The notes under the pieces were generated by a model. The model was not told the origin of the DNA. It worked only from the letters and a program-made list of their open reading frames with translations, and did no database searches. This document shows positions 7,679-15,487 of a stretch of 35,708 bases of DNA, one piece after another. The translations under genes and the position numbers were made by a program. Numbering within the stretch: position 1 is the stretch's first letter; every line of letters starts with the position of its first letter. The DNA is from Bryobacterales bacterium (GTDB lineage Bacteria; Acidobacteriota; Terriglobia; Bryobacterales; Bryobacteraceae), in assembly GCA_003135055.1 (NCBI GenBank), contig PLDF01000158.1, positions 17,878-53,585 of the forward strand. The letters are read 5' to 3'.

Positions 7679-9151
7679 TCACCACGTGTAATGCGCGTTG
7701 TACGTCACCGTCTTCTCCTGATCGGGATTCAGCGTCACGCGGAACTCCACCGTCTGCGCGTCGGTCTTGGCAAAGGCATCCGAGTGGCTCGAAATATCCC
7801 AAGTGAGCCCGCGATAGAGATGCTCCACCACCCGCACCTCAACCGCTTCTTTCTTATGGTTGCGCACCTTGATTTCGAAACCTTCGTCGATGCTTCTGCG
7901 CCCCATGTCGTTCAGGAAAACCGTGCGCTTGCGTTCACCGGTCAGGTCGAAAGCCGAGCCCGTGAACACGCGGATGCGCTCGTCCTTCGGCGTATGGTCG
8001 ATGGTGTCTTCGCCGGTGAACTCCAGCCGGCCGTCGGTATCGCGGCGGTAGAACCGGATCTTGCCTTTGGGCAACGGCATACCCAGATGATTGGCGTCCG
8101 AGTTCTGAAATTCGCGCATCACCCAGACCTTGGGATTCGACTGCGTGCCGTAGCTGGAATCGTTGCGAATGGCGTCGTAGTTCCAGCCGCGATAGCGGTT
8201 CGTGTCGATCTGCGCGCCGTCGTAGATGTAAATCACGGCCGATTTGACGCCATCGGCGCGCACGAACTCCACCTGCTTTGTCTCTTTGTCGTGCAGCGTC
8301 ACCGGCCGTTGCAGCGTGTAGAGATGGTATTCGTCGAAGGTCTTTTCCTGCACGGGAGGGGCGCCATTCATGCTTACAGCCCCCATACTGGCCATGAATT
8401 CCATACCTCCGCCACCGCCGGCGCCGCGCGGTCGAATCTTGTTCACGTCGCCCGCCATCAGCTTGACCAGCGCCTGAGTGAAAGTCTTGCCGCTGTGATT
8501 GTCCATGGTCACCCAGCCAATCACCCCGAGCACGTCCGAATCGCCCTGCACAATGTTGTAATCGGCGTTCCAGTTGAAGCCGCCGGTGACGTAAGCCAAC
8601 TCGGCATCCAGGCGCCCGGCGCGGTCGGTCTCCACCGTCCAGTCGATTACCGGCTTCAGCAGCGCATCGCCAAGCGCCGGAAACAACGGCGTACCGGGAA
8701 GATTGAACTGTAGCTTGCCGTCCACTTCGATCACCGGTTGAGTAGCCGCCACCGGGGCCGATGCGTTGTTATAAACCCGCTGCTGCGGGTCGCCGGCGCG
8801 GACGATCTTGCCGGTCACCAGTTCCACACGGTCGCCGCTGCGGATCTGAAACTGGATCATCTGCCCCTCGTACCGCCGCAGTAACGCATCGAGCGAGATT
8901 GGGTCGGCGCGATAGTTCTGCTCCAGAACGCGCAGCATGCGTTGGCCTGCAGGGTCGCGAAGCATTACCGATTCGGGCTCAAGCATCGCGGTGGCGCCTT
9001 CGAATTGGATGGTGTTTACGCCCTGTTTGAGATCGAGCGGGATAGTTTCGCGCACCACCGCGAATTGCTGATTGTAGATGGTGAGGGCCGGGTCGGCGGA
9101 AAAGGCCGGAACGGCAAAAAGACACGAAGCCAGTAGGACGCGCAGGCGCAT
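7679..9151 (-). CDS. Secreted DUF4139-domain protein
   Basis: A 490-residue exported protein. The signal peptide is MRLRVLLASCLFAVPAFSA with cleavage likely after FSA. The body matches the DUF4139 pattern: an N-terminal part beginning 'LTIYNQQFAVVRETIPLDLKQGVNTIQFE', a middle part with 'GGFNWNADYNIV' and 'WVTMDNHSGKTFTQALVKLMAGDVN', and a C-terminal part 'IRVFTGSAFDLTGERKR ... EIKVRNHKKEAVEVRVVEHLYRGLTW ... NPDQEKTVTYNAHYTW'. The family is common in Acidobacteria and Bacteroidota, probably periplasmic or surface-exposed, and of unknown function. The ATG at 9151 has GAGGGAG upstream. A perfect palindrome CAAATT-GTTT-AATTTG (9190-9205) sits 39-54 bases before the start and may be a regulator site. 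It is transcribed alone. Confidence 0.85.
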   Translation of the reverse strand: MRLRVLLASCLFAVPAFSADPALTIYNQQFAVVRETIPLDLKQGVNTIQFEGATAMLEPESVMLRDPAGQRMLRVLEQNYRADPISLDALLRRYEGQMIQFQIRSGDRVELVTGKIVRAGDPQQRVYNNASAPVAATQPVIEVDGKLQFNLPGTPLFPALGDALLKPVIDWTVETDRAGRLDAELAYVTGGFNWNADYNIVQGDSDVLGVIGWVTMDNHSGKTFTQALVKLMAGDVNKIRPRGAGGGGGMEFMASMGAVSMNGAPPVQEKTFDEYHLYTLQRPVTLHDKETKQVEFVRADGVKSAVIYIYDGAQIDTNRYRGWNYDAIRNDSSYGTQSNPKVWVMREFQNSDANHLGMPLPKGKIRFYRRDTDGRLEFTGEDTIDHTPKDERIRVFTGSAFDLTGERKRTVFLNDMGRRSIDEGFEIKVRNHKKEAVEVRVVEHLYRGLTWDISSHSDAFAKTDAQTVEFRVTLNPDQEKTVTYNAHYTW

Positions 9152-9189
9152 TGGGTAGCTCCCTCAACGGGTAAGACGCCGCGCCCGCT

Positions 9190-9205
9190 CAAATTGTTTA
9201 ATTTG
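9190..9205 (-). promoter_or_regulatory. Palindrome upstream of the DUF4139 gene
   Basis: CAAATT (9190-9195), GTTT, AATTTG (9200-9205): a perfect 6-bp AT-rich inverted repeat in an otherwise GC-rich stretch, centred about 46 bases before the ATG at 9151. A repressor or activator site is possible; no family can be assigned. Confidence 0.3.
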
Positions 9206-9220
9206 CCGGTGCGCGAACAT

Positions 9221-9267
9221 GTGGCGCACGCACTCATCCCGGGCGCCACACACGATAGTGTGAACGC
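9221..9267 (+). repeat. Two-hairpin intergenic repeat, copy A (degenerate)
   Basis: Shares GTGGCGCACGCACTCAT at its left and GTGTGAACGC at its right with the copies at 16243, 17859 and 35674. The middle has diverged, but a short CACAC/GTGTG pairing remains (9249-9253/9258-9262). It lies in the divergent spacer between the DUF4139 gene and the toxin-antitoxin pair. Confidence 0.65.
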
Positions 9268-9366
9268 TTGTGTCCGACGCAGTTGAGTCGGCCGCAAAAG
9301 TCCCCGCGGCAGCTTTGCAACCCGAAGACATACCGCAGCGGAGTCGATTTGCTTTCCCATCTGACG

Positions 9367-9379
9367 TACTCTAAGAGTA
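9367..9379 (+). promoter_or_regulatory. Candidate operator of the toxin-antitoxin pair
   Basis: TACTCT-A-AGAGTA, a perfect 6-bp palindrome ending 12 bases before the antitoxin ATG and touching its ribosome-binding site (GGAG, 9380-9383). Ribbon-helix-helix antitoxins usually repress their own operon at short palindromes in this position, so this is the natural candidate. The assignment is inference. Confidence 0.45.
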
Positions 9380-9391
9380 GGAGCCGAAGCA

Positions 9392-9778
9392 ATGGAGGTG
9401 CATTTCACGCCCGAACTTGAAGCGAAGTTGACGCGTTCCGCCGCTCAGCAGGGCCGCAATCCCGACGAGGTGGTGCAGGACGTTCTTAGGCGCTATTTCG
9501 AGGAAGAAGCCCGACTGAGCGATGCCGTGAAGCGTGGCCAGGAAGCTCTGGAGCGGAGTGAATATCTCACCTATGAACAAGTCGGCCAACGCATCGAGAA
9601 GGAGGCCTCAGGCACGCCGTCAAACGCATTCCCCAGCCAGAAAGCCGCCGGCGGTAAAACATGCGAGCCGGGCTTGGGCTCGTTTGGCAGTCCGGAAGAC
9701 TCCGCTTTACTGGACGATGTCGTTTCCCTCGCTTACGAGGAAAGACGCCGGCCAACCAAGCCGCTGCCGGCGCTCTAA
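9392..9778 (+). CDS. Antitoxin with ParD-like N-terminus, partner of VapC-type toxin
   Basis: A 128-residue protein. Residues about 1-72 look like a ribbon-helix-helix/ParD-type antitoxin: a first strand 'MEVHFTPELEAKLTRSAAQQG', then 'NPDEVVQDVLRRYFEEEA', then a helix 'AVKRGQEALERSEYLTYEQVGQRIEKE'. ParD proteins usually stop about there (roughly 80 residues) and pair with ParE. Here a further 50 residues follow: a Gly/Pro/Lys-rich linker, then 'SPEDSALLDDVVSLAYEERRRP', an acidic-then-basic helix of the kind used to plug a toxin. The stop codon abuts the toxin ATG (TAAATG). The pairing with a PIN toxin rather than ParE, plus the extra tail, suggests a chimeric antitoxin. GGAG lies 9 bases upstream of the ATG. 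Confidence 0.8.
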   Translation: MEVHFTPELEAKLTRSAAQQGRNPDEVVQDVLRRYFEEEARLSDAVKRGQEALERSEYLTYEQVGQRIEKEASGTPSNAFPSQKAAGGKTCEPGLGSFGSPEDSALLDDVVSLAYEERRRPTKPLPAL

Positions 9779-10186
9779 ATGATCGCCAGGTCCATCCTCG
9801 ATACCGACATACTTTCCGAATATCTCAAGGGGCACGATTCAATTGTGGCTGGCCGCGCGGTTCGATACGCACGGGAACACGGAGTCTTCACCTTCACCAC
9901 CGTAACGGTCTATGAGATTGTCTACGGTCTTGAGTTAAAGGGCGCCGCCAGCCAACTGAGAAAAATGTTGGCCTGGCTTAACCGGAACGAACCAATTACA
10001 CCGGTTGCCGACGACTATATCGCCGCTGCCACCATCAGGGCCACAGCAAGGAAGCAGGGATCTATTCTTGAACTTCCCGATTGCCTGATTGCCGCTGTGG
10101 CGGTTCGGCTTGGCAGGCCCCTGGTCACGGGCAACACCGGCGACTTCCAAGCCATCCAAAGAGACCGGGGCCAACCTGACGATTGA
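9779..10186 (+). CDS. vapC: VapC-type PIN-domain toxin (putative ribonuclease)
   Basis: A 135-residue single PIN domain. The conserved acidic residues are in place: Asp8 (SILDTD), Glu46 (TVTVYEIVYGLE), Asp101 (LELPDCLIAA) and the Asn119/Asp122 pair (TGNTGDF). VapC toxins are Mg-dependent endoribonucleases that cut tRNA or rRNA and are held inactive by the upstream antitoxin. The length is normal and the active site is intact, so the toxin is probably functional. Its ATG immediately follows the antitoxin stop with no gap, which couples translation. The exact RNA target cannot be read from sequence. Confidence 0.9.
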   Translation: MIARSILDTDILSEYLKGHDSIVAGRAVRYAREHGVFTFTTVTVYEIVYGLELKGAASQLRKMLAWLNRNEPITPVADDYIAAATIRATARKQGSILELPDCLIAAVAVRLGRPLVTGNTGDFQAIQRDRGQPDD

Positions 10187-10485
10187 GAATTGGCGCGAAG
10201 TGGAGAGCATGTAGTCCTTCGCCTCTCGAACCCGATCTCGAGTTGTTCACGGGGGTGAGTTTTGGAACTTTAGTGGCCCGGATCGCGTGCTGGCAAGGTG
10301 CGGTCGCCAGCGAGTGCTTCGATCTTCTCATCCAGGGTCGTAGCTCTATGATTTTCAGCTCGCGCTGGGCGGTGGCAGTCGCTAATTCGGCGGCCAACCA
10401 TTCTTTCCCCCAACTTTGCCGTATCCCGCGACCTCAGTCCACAGAAGACCCAGGTTTATTTTCTCATCCCGTCTCAATCGCGCCC
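10187..10485. other. Gene-free spacer
   Basis: About 300 bases between the toxin gene and the BlaI promoter. A minus-strand frame here (10397 leftward) starts with a helix-like 'ELATATAQRELKIIEL', which vaguely resembles the N-terminal coiled coil of some IS66-type transposases, but it soon runs into unrelated sequence and overlaps the toxin gene. I do not call it a gene. Confidence 0.55.
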
Positions 10486-10528
10486 TTGACTAGCGCGCGC
10501 CTTAGTGGTACAACTTGTCACATGACAA
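10486..10528 (+). promoter_or_regulatory. BlaI promoter and overlapping operators; probable leaderless transcript
   Basis: The -35 is TTGACT (10486-10491), the spacer is 17 bases, and the -10 is TACAAC (10509-10514). Transcription should begin at about 10520-10522, and the ATG is at 10522 with no Shine-Dalgarno before it, so the message is probably leaderless. Two palindromes overlap the promoter: ACAA-C-TTGT (10510-10518) on the -10, and TTGTCA-CA-TGACAA (10515-10528) across the start codon. BlaI/MecI repressors bind ACA/TGT-type dyads, so autorepression is likely. Confidence 0.6.
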
Positions 10529-10938
10529 AACGTGCTGCACCGGGCGTTCATGTGCGATCGCCGCTCACCGAATTGGAGAACGACGTGATGCAGGCCGTCT
10601 GGGACGCGGGGCCGTGTACCGTCGAGGCTGTCCATCGGACTGTATCCCGCGGTCGCAGCATTAAGGAAACGTCCATTCGCACCCTGCTGCGGCGGCTCGA
10701 GCAGAAAGGCTGCTTGAGCCATGAAGAGGATGGGCGGGCGTACGTTTACCGCGCGGTGGAGCCTGCGCGCAGTCTGGCGGCGCGCGCGGTGCGGCAAATT
10801 ATCGACCGCTTCTGTCGAGGATCGGTGGAAGAGTTGGTTAGTGGCATGGTGGATGCCAAAGTATTGAGCAAGGGCGAAATGGACCGGCTGGAGGAATTCG
10901 TCCGGATCCGCAAACCCGGTCCGCAAACAAGGAGGTAA
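10522..10938 (+). CDS. BlaI/MecI-type winged-helix repressor
   Basis: A 138-residue regulator. The N-terminal winged helix runs about residues 13-80: 'SPLTELENDVMQAVWDAGPCTVEAVHRTV' (helices 1-2), 'IKETSIRTLLRRLEQKGCLSHEEDGRAYVYRAV' (recognition helix and wing). The C-terminal dimerisation helices follow, with 'AARAVRQIIDRFCRGSVEELVSGMVD' and 'LSKGEMDRLEEFVRI'. Family members repress their own gene and the neighbouring M56 peptidase gene until that peptidase triggers their cleavage. The open frame extends far upstream, but ATG 10522 matches the family start and sits on the promoter described above. It lies three bases before the next gene and forms an operon with it. Acidobacteria have many such pairs, so the signal need not be a beta-lactam. 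Confidence 0.9.
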   Translation: MTKRAAPGVHVRSPLTELENDVMQAVWDAGPCTVEAVHRTVSRGRSIKETSIRTLLRRLEQKGCLSHEEDGRAYVYRAVEPARSLAARAVRQIIDRFCRGSVEELVSGMVDAKVLSKGEMDRLEEFVRIRKPGPQTRR

Positions 10939-10941
10939 GCG

Positions 10942-12744
10942 ATGCAAAATCTGATTCTGGAATGCGCCGTTAGAGCGTCCCTGATTGCCATCTGCACGGG
11001 CGCGGTTCTATTCATCCTGGGGGTCAAGGCCGCGCGAGTGCGCCATGCCGTTTGGGCGGGCGTAGTCGTATTGATGCTGGCCTTGCCTGTTTGGACGGCC
11101 TGGGGGCCAAGGGCGGTGGTGCGGGTGCTGAAACCCGCCGCGGCGCCGGCTATCGACCGGTCCACAGTATCGATAGACGCCGGTTCCGGGCACGCGCTGC
11201 CTCAGGCATTCCGCGTGGCAATGCCCAAGCCACCGGTCCGGAGCCTGGCGTGGACCTGGCGGAGCAGCTTGGCCGGCGTATACCTGCTGGGACTCTGTGC
11301 TCTGCTGGCGCGTCTGGCGACGGGCACGGTGCGCGCACACATGCTGGTCCGGCGGGCCGCGAATTGCGAAGGTAGACTGACCAGCGATTCGTGCGCTGCG
11401 CCAGTCACCGTCGGTTGGCTGAACCCTACGGTGATTTTGCCGGAATGTTGGCGGCGATGGCCGCAGGCGCAACTGAACGCCGTCTTGACGCATGAGGACG
11501 AGCACGCGCGACGGCGCGATCCGCTGGTGCAGTGGCTGGCGCTGCTGAATCGCGCGGTCTTCTGGTTCCATCCGCTCGCCTGGTGGCTTGAGCGGCGCCT
11601 TTCCGCGCTCGCCGAAGAGGCTTGCGATGCGGCCGTGCTGGCGCGTGGTCACGATCCGTTCGAGTATTCCGAATACCTGCTGCAAATTGCGCGGGCGGTG
11701 CAGCAAACCCGTGCGCGGGTGAACGTTATGGGGATGGCGATGCCGGGAGCCTTTCTGCCACAGCGAATCCGGCGGATTCTGGAAGGGCGTCCGGCGCAGC
11801 GGATTTCGCGTGCACGCATGATATCCGTGGCTGCGGCTTGCGCGGTAGTGGCGACAGTCTTCACGGCGGGCGCGATGGGCTACACGCCAGCCCAAACATA
11901 TGGGCAGGCCGTCACGAGCCCCAAACCACAGGTAATCCCAGCGACGGTTGGAGGCCTGAGCACAATCAAGCCCGCTCCGCCTGCCCCGTCGCACAAGAGG
12001 CCGAGGGTGTTGCTCGTTCAACTGCAGAATGCCGAGAACGCTCAGAACGCCGAGACAAGTTCCGCGATGCCCAATCCAAGTACGGCCAGTTCCACTCCGC
12101 AAGACGGCGGATCGATTTCGGGAACGGTGGAAGACCCCAGCGGCGCGCGTGTGCCGGGCTGTAACATCGTCTTGCACGATCGAAGCGGCGCCAGCGTAGA
12201 GACCGCGCGCAGCAAGGCCGATGGCTCCTACCAGTTCGCATCGATACCGCCCGGCCATTACAACCTGGAGTACACAGCGCCGGGGTTTGCGCGTCGGAGG
12301 ATGGAGGCAGAGATCGAGGCGGGCAAGCCGGTGCGCATCGACGCCAAACTCGAACTCGGCCAGATCAGCGAGACCATTACCGTTACCCGCCCGAAGCCGG
12401 CGGCGGCCCCAGCGCCATCCACGGTGCAGCCCGTTTCCCAGCCAGGTCCCATCAGCGTGGGCGGCAGAGTGGAGAACGCACGTCTGTTGCGAAATCCCCA
12501 GCCGGTCTACCCGGCCGAACTGCAACAACAGGGCGTCGAAGGCACGGTGCATATCGCGGCGGTGATCTCGCGCGATGGCGTGCCACTGACCCTCCGCGTA
12601 CTCAATACCGACGAGGTGGACTCTCGCTTTGCTCAGGCTGCGTTGGACGCCGTGAGTCAATGGCGCTATCAGCCGGCGAAGTTGAATGAGCATCCTGTAC
12701 CCGCCTTGACGACCATCACGGTGTATTTCCAACTGGGAAAGTGA
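10942..12744 (+). CDS. M56 (BlaR1-like) membrane peptidase with carboxypeptidase-regulatory-like and TonB C-terminal domains
   Basis: A 600-residue multi-domain protein. Membrane helices lie near residues 9-27, 36-51 and 108-125. The cytoplasmic zinc-peptidase part has HEDEH (184-188) followed by EEACD (225-229), the HExxH plus third-ligand pattern of M56. Another hydrophobic segment (about 292-312) leads out to a Pro/Ala/Ser-rich linker. Residues about 390-475 form a carboxypeptidase-regulatory-like beta sandwich ('SISGTVEDPSGARVPGCNIVLHD ... ADGSYQFASIPPGHYNL'), and about 503-600 a TonB C-terminal domain ('QPVYPAELQQQGVEGTVHIAAVISRDG ... AALDAVSQWRYQPA'). No penicillin-binding sensor domain is present, unlike true BlaR1. 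The likely job is to sense something outside and cleave the BlaI partner. The TonB end suggests contact with an outer-membrane receptor or the wall, but that is inference. Confidence 0.88.
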   Translation: MQNLILECAVRASLIAICTGAVLFILGVKAARVRHAVWAGVVVLMLALPVWTAWGPRAVVRVLKPAAAPAIDRSTVSIDAGSGHALPQAFRVAMPKPPVRSLAWTWRSSLAGVYLLGLCALLARLATGTVRAHMLVRRAANCEGRLTSDSCAAPVTVGWLNPTVILPECWRRWPQAQLNAVLTHEDEHARRRDPLVQWLALLNRAVFWFHPLAWWLERRLSALAEEACDAAVLARGHDPFEYSEYLLQIARAVQQTRARVNVMGMAMPGAFLPQRIRRILEGRPAQRISRARMISVAAACAVVATVFTAGAMGYTPAQTYGQAVTSPKPQVIPATVGGLSTIKPAPPAPSHKRPRVLLVQLQNAENAQNAETSSAMPNPSTASSTPQDGGSISGTVEDPSGARVPGCNIVLHDRSGASVETARSKADGSYQFASIPPGHYNLEYTAPGFARRRMEAEIEAGKPVRIDAKLELGQISETITVTRPKPAAAPAPSTVQPVSQPGPISVGGRVENARLLRNPQPVYPAELQQQGVEGTVHIAAVISRDGVPLTLRVLNTDEVDSRFAQAALDAVSQWRYQPAKLNEHPVPALTTITVYFQLGK

Positions 12745-12809
12745 GCTGGTTTAGCCCTGCGCCAGCTCCGCATCTCTCACCCGCTGCCCACCCGTTGCCC
12801 GGTGAGCGG

Positions 12810-12839
12810 TTGACTCTCCCGATCGCGATTCGTTACGCT
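12810..12839 (+). promoter_or_regulatory. Probable promoter of the succinate dehydrogenase operon
   Basis: TTGACT (12810-12815), 18-base spacer, TACGCT (12834-12839). This gives a transcript start near 12846 and a leader of about 30 bases containing GGGAGG before the ATG at 12877. Confidence 0.45.
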
Positions 12840-12876
12840 AACTATCGATTCCACAATGTGATTGGGAGGGCTCTCG

Positions 12877-13656
12877 ATGGCTCAAATCGACGTTCCATTG
12901 GTGCGCGCGGGCTTTGGCCAGACCTCGCGCGCCGGCAATTGGTGGGTGACGCCGCTGGCCGTCTTTCTTGGCTTTTCCACCTTCATCGTTTACTCCACCT
13001 GGGCCGCGCTGCAGGGCAATCATTACGAATTCGGCCCCTACCTTTCGCCCTTCTACTCGCCGCTTATTTTCGGCGATTCGCCGCATGCTTTGCTTAGCGC
13101 CCGGCCCTCTTGGATACCGGTCTGGGTGAGCGCCGCCATGCTCATTCTCTGGGCGCCCGGCGGATTCCGCTTTACCTGCTACTACTACCGCGGCGCATAC
13201 TACAAGGCCTTCTGGGCCGATCCGCCATCGTGTACCGTGGGCGAGCCGCGCAAGAAATATCTGGGCGAGCGATCCTTCCCGCTGATCGTGCAGAACATCC
13301 ATCGCTATTTTCTCTACCTGGCTGTGCTTTTCATCGTGCTTCTGGCGCATGACGTGTGGAAGGCGCTCTGGTTTAGCGGCCAGTTCGGCATCGGCGTGGG
13401 CACGCTGGTGCTCGCGGCCAACGTCACGCTGCTAAGCTGCTATACGTTCGGTTGCCATTCCATGCGCCACTTGATCGGCGGCGTTCGCGACCGGCTCACG
13501 GGGACTCCGGTGCGCAAGCGCGCCTACGATTGCGTCAGTTGCCTCAATCGCCGCCACATGCTGTTCGCGTGGTGCAGTCTGTTTTCAGTCGGGTTCTCCG
13601 ACTTGTACATCCGCATGTGCTCGATGGGCGTGTGGTCCGATTGGAGAATCTTCTAG
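12877..13656 (+). CDS. sdhC: Succinate dehydrogenase membrane-anchor subunit (single fused type)
   Basis: A 259-residue integral membrane protein with about five helices: near residues 23-47 (WWVTPLAVFLGFSTFIVYSTW), 82-102, 140-165 (YFLYLAVLFIVLLAHDVW), 173-192 and 223-245. The histidines in 'NIHRYFLYL' and 'GCHSMRHLIGG' are candidates for heme ligation. A single anchor of this size upstream of SdhA and SdhB matches the three-gene SDH class seen in actinobacteria (the Sdh1 type), rather than the four-subunit enterobacterial class. I chose ATG 12877, preceded by GGGAGG; an in-frame start five codons earlier lacks that spacing. Its stop overlaps the SdhA start (TAGTG), so translation is coupled. 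It anchors the complex and passes electrons to quinone. Confidence 0.87.
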   Translation: MAQIDVPLVRAGFGQTSRAGNWWVTPLAVFLGFSTFIVYSTWAALQGNHYEFGPYLSPFYSPLIFGDSPHALLSARPSWIPVWVSAAMLILWAPGGFRFTCYYYRGAYYKAFWADPPSCTVGEPRKKYLGERSFPLIVQNIHRYFLYLAVLFIVLLAHDVWKALWFSGQFGIGVGTLVLAANVTLLSCYTFGCHSMRHLIGGVRDRLTGTPVRKRAYDCVSCLNRRHMLFAWCSLFSVGFSDLYIRMCSMGVWSDWRIF

Positions 13657-15467
13657 TGGCCGAATACCAGACCCATGAACACGACGTATTGATTATCGGA
13701 GCGGGCGGCGCGGGGCTCAGGGCCGCCGTGGAGGCATCCGCCGGCGGCGCCAAAACCGCCGTCATCACCAAATCGCTGCTGGGCAAGGCCCACACCGTCA
13801 TGGCCGAGGGCGGCGTGGCGGCCGCGCTATCCAATGTGGATGAGCGCGACAACTGGATGGTTCATTTCTCCGATACCATGCGCGGCGGCCAGTATCTCAA
13901 CAACTGGCGCATGGCCGAGCTGCATGCCAAGGAAGCGCCCGACCGCGTCCGCGAGCTGGAAGCCTGGGGCGCGCTCTTCGACCGCACCGCCGATGGGCGC
14001 ATCCTGCAGCGCAATTTCGGCGGCCACCGCTATCCGCGCCTGGCGCACGTGGGCGACCGCACCGGCCTCGAAATGATCCGCACCTTGCAGGATCACGGCA
14101 TCCATCTCGGGCTGGACGTTTTCATGGAGCACACCGTGCTCACGCTCCTCAAGGACGATGGCCGCATCGCCGGCGCCTTCGGGTATGACCGCGAGCGCGG
14201 CCGCTTCCACCTGTTCCGCGCCAAGGCAGTAGTGCTTGCCACCGGCGGCATCGGGCGCGCGTACAAGATCACCAGCAACAGTTGGGAATACACCGCCGAC
14301 GGACAAGCGCTCGCATATCACGCCGGCGCCGCGCTGATGGATATGGAATTCGTGCAGTTTCATCCCACTGGCATGATCTGGCCGCCCAGCGTGCGCGGCA
14401 TTCTGGTCACCGAGGGCGTACGCGGCGAAGGCGGCGTGCTGCGCAACAAGGACGGCAAGCGCTTCATGTTCGACGACATTCCGCCGCTTTACAAGAATCA
14501 GACGGCCGACAACGAAGAAGAAGGATGGCTCTACACGCAGGGCGATAGAAACTCGCGCCGTCCGCCGGAATTGCTGACGCGCGATCACGTGGCGCGCTGC
14601 ATCCGCCGCGAAGTGAAGGAAGGGCGCGGCAGCCCCCACGGCGGAGTGTTTCTCGATATCGCGTGGATCAAGGAGAAGATCCCCAACGCCGCCGAGCACA
14701 TCAAGAAGAAGCTGCCCAGCATGTACCACCAGTTCAAGCAGCTTGCGGATATCGACATCACCCAGGTTCCGATGGAAGTCGGCCCGACGACTCACTACAT
14801 GATGGGCGGCATCCATGTGGATGGCGATACGCAGATGTCGAGCGTCCCCGGCCTGTTCGCCGCCGGAGAATGCGCCGCCGGGCTGCACGGCGCCAACCGG
14901 TTGGGCGGCAACTCGCTGTCCGATCTGCTGGTGTTCGGCAAACGCGCGGGCGAGCATGCCGCGCTGTTTGCGAAAGCCAATGCGCTGGGCTCGGTAAACC
15001 GGGAAGAAGTCGCCGCGGCCGAGAGTCGCGCGCTCGAGCCGTTTGCGCGCGAGGGCCCCGAAAATCCCTACGCCGTGCAATACACGTTGCAGGATACGAT
15101 GCAGGAGCTAGTCGGCATCGTCCGGCAAGAGGGCGAAATGCTGCAAGCTCTGCAGCAGATTGAGCAGCTCAAGCAGCGCGCCGAACGCGCGGTTGTCGCC
15201 GGGCATCGCGAATACAACAACGGCTGGCATACCTCCATCGATCTGCACAACCTGCTGACCGTTTCGGAGATCGTTACGCGCTCCGCCCTGGAGCGCAAGG
15301 AAAGCCGCGGCGGCCACTTCCGCGACGATTATCCGGCCAAGGACGAAAATTACGCCACCTTCAATATCGTGGCGCGCAAGAGCGCGTCGGGCGGCGTTGC
15401 AATCACGCGCGAGCCTCTGCGTCCCATGCCCGAAGAGCTGAAGCGCATCATTGAGGAGAATAAATAA
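13656..15467 (+). CDS. sdhA: Succinate dehydrogenase flavoprotein subunit
   Basis: A 603-residue FAD subunit that oxidises succinate to fumarate on the cytoplasmic face. The FAD-binding GAGGAG (residues 15-20) follows a beta strand. 'GKAHTVMAEGGVAAA' puts His46 at the covalent-FAD position. The substrate site includes 'FHPTG' (His236) and 'TEGVRGEGG' (Arg256), and 'HGANRLGGNSLSDLLVFG' is the second FAD-contact block. All are intact. The start is GTG 13656, sharing a base with the upstream TAG and preceded by GGAG. Longer in-frame extensions run across sdhC and are not used. The protein ends ...EENK, and that ending is part of a small tandem duplication that continues into the sdhB start. An enzyme of the same fold could work in the fumarate-reducing direction, which sequence cannot exclude. 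Confidence 0.95.
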   Translation: MAEYQTHEHDVLIIGAGGAGLRAAVEASAGGAKTAVITKSLLGKAHTVMAEGGVAAALSNVDERDNWMVHFSDTMRGGQYLNNWRMAELHAKEAPDRVRELEAWGALFDRTADGRILQRNFGGHRYPRLAHVGDRTGLEMIRTLQDHGIHLGLDVFMEHTVLTLLKDDGRIAGAFGYDRERGRFHLFRAKAVVLATGGIGRAYKITSNSWEYTADGQALAYHAGAALMDMEFVQFHPTGMIWPPSVRGILVTEGVRGEGGVLRNKDGKRFMFDDIPPLYKNQTADNEEEGWLYTQGDRNSRRPPELLTRDHVARCIRREVKEGRGSPHGGVFLDIAWIKEKIPNAAEHIKKKLPSMYHQFKQLADIDITQVPMEVGPTTHYMMGGIHVDGDTQMSSVPGLFAAGECAAGLHGANRLGGNSLSDLLVFGKRAGEHAALFAKANALGSVNREEVAAAESRALEPFAREGPENPYAVQYTLQDTMQELVGIVRQEGEMLQALQQIEQLKQRAERAVVAGHREYNNGWHTSIDLHNLLTVSEIVTRSALERKESRGGHFRDDYPAKDENYATFNIVARKSASGGVAITREPLRPMPEELKRIIEENK

Positions 15468-15487
15468 TATGGCGGAGAATAAATAAT
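15455..15487 (+). repeat. Tandem 19-bp duplication at the sdhA/sdhB junction, creating a 5-codon mini-ORF
   Basis: GGAGAATAAATAAT occurs at 15455-15468 and again at 15474-15487, 19 bases apart. The unit carries a Shine-Dalgarno, a stop and a start. The first copy holds the end of sdhA and an ATG at 15469 that opens a mini-ORF (Met-Ala-Glu-Asn-Lys, stop at 15484-15486). That stop overlaps the real sdhB ATG at 15486. The mini-ORF repeats the last residues of SdhA, as expected for a recent duplication. Confidence 0.85.

Noticed and set aside
10125..10397. Possible IS66-type transposase N-terminal fragment on the minus strand
   Set aside because: Only about 15 residues resemble the family's coiled coil and the rest does not. 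It also overlaps the VapC gene, so evidence is too thin.
11008..12732. 574-codon minus-strand open frame
   Set aside because: It lies antisense to the M56 peptidase gene, whose domains are clear. The antisense product is Arg/His/Gly-rich with no family, as expected from GC-rich codon use.
13827..15080. 417-codon minus-strand open frame
   Set aside because: Antisense to sdhA, which is intact with all catalytic residues; the antisense frame is a composition artefact.
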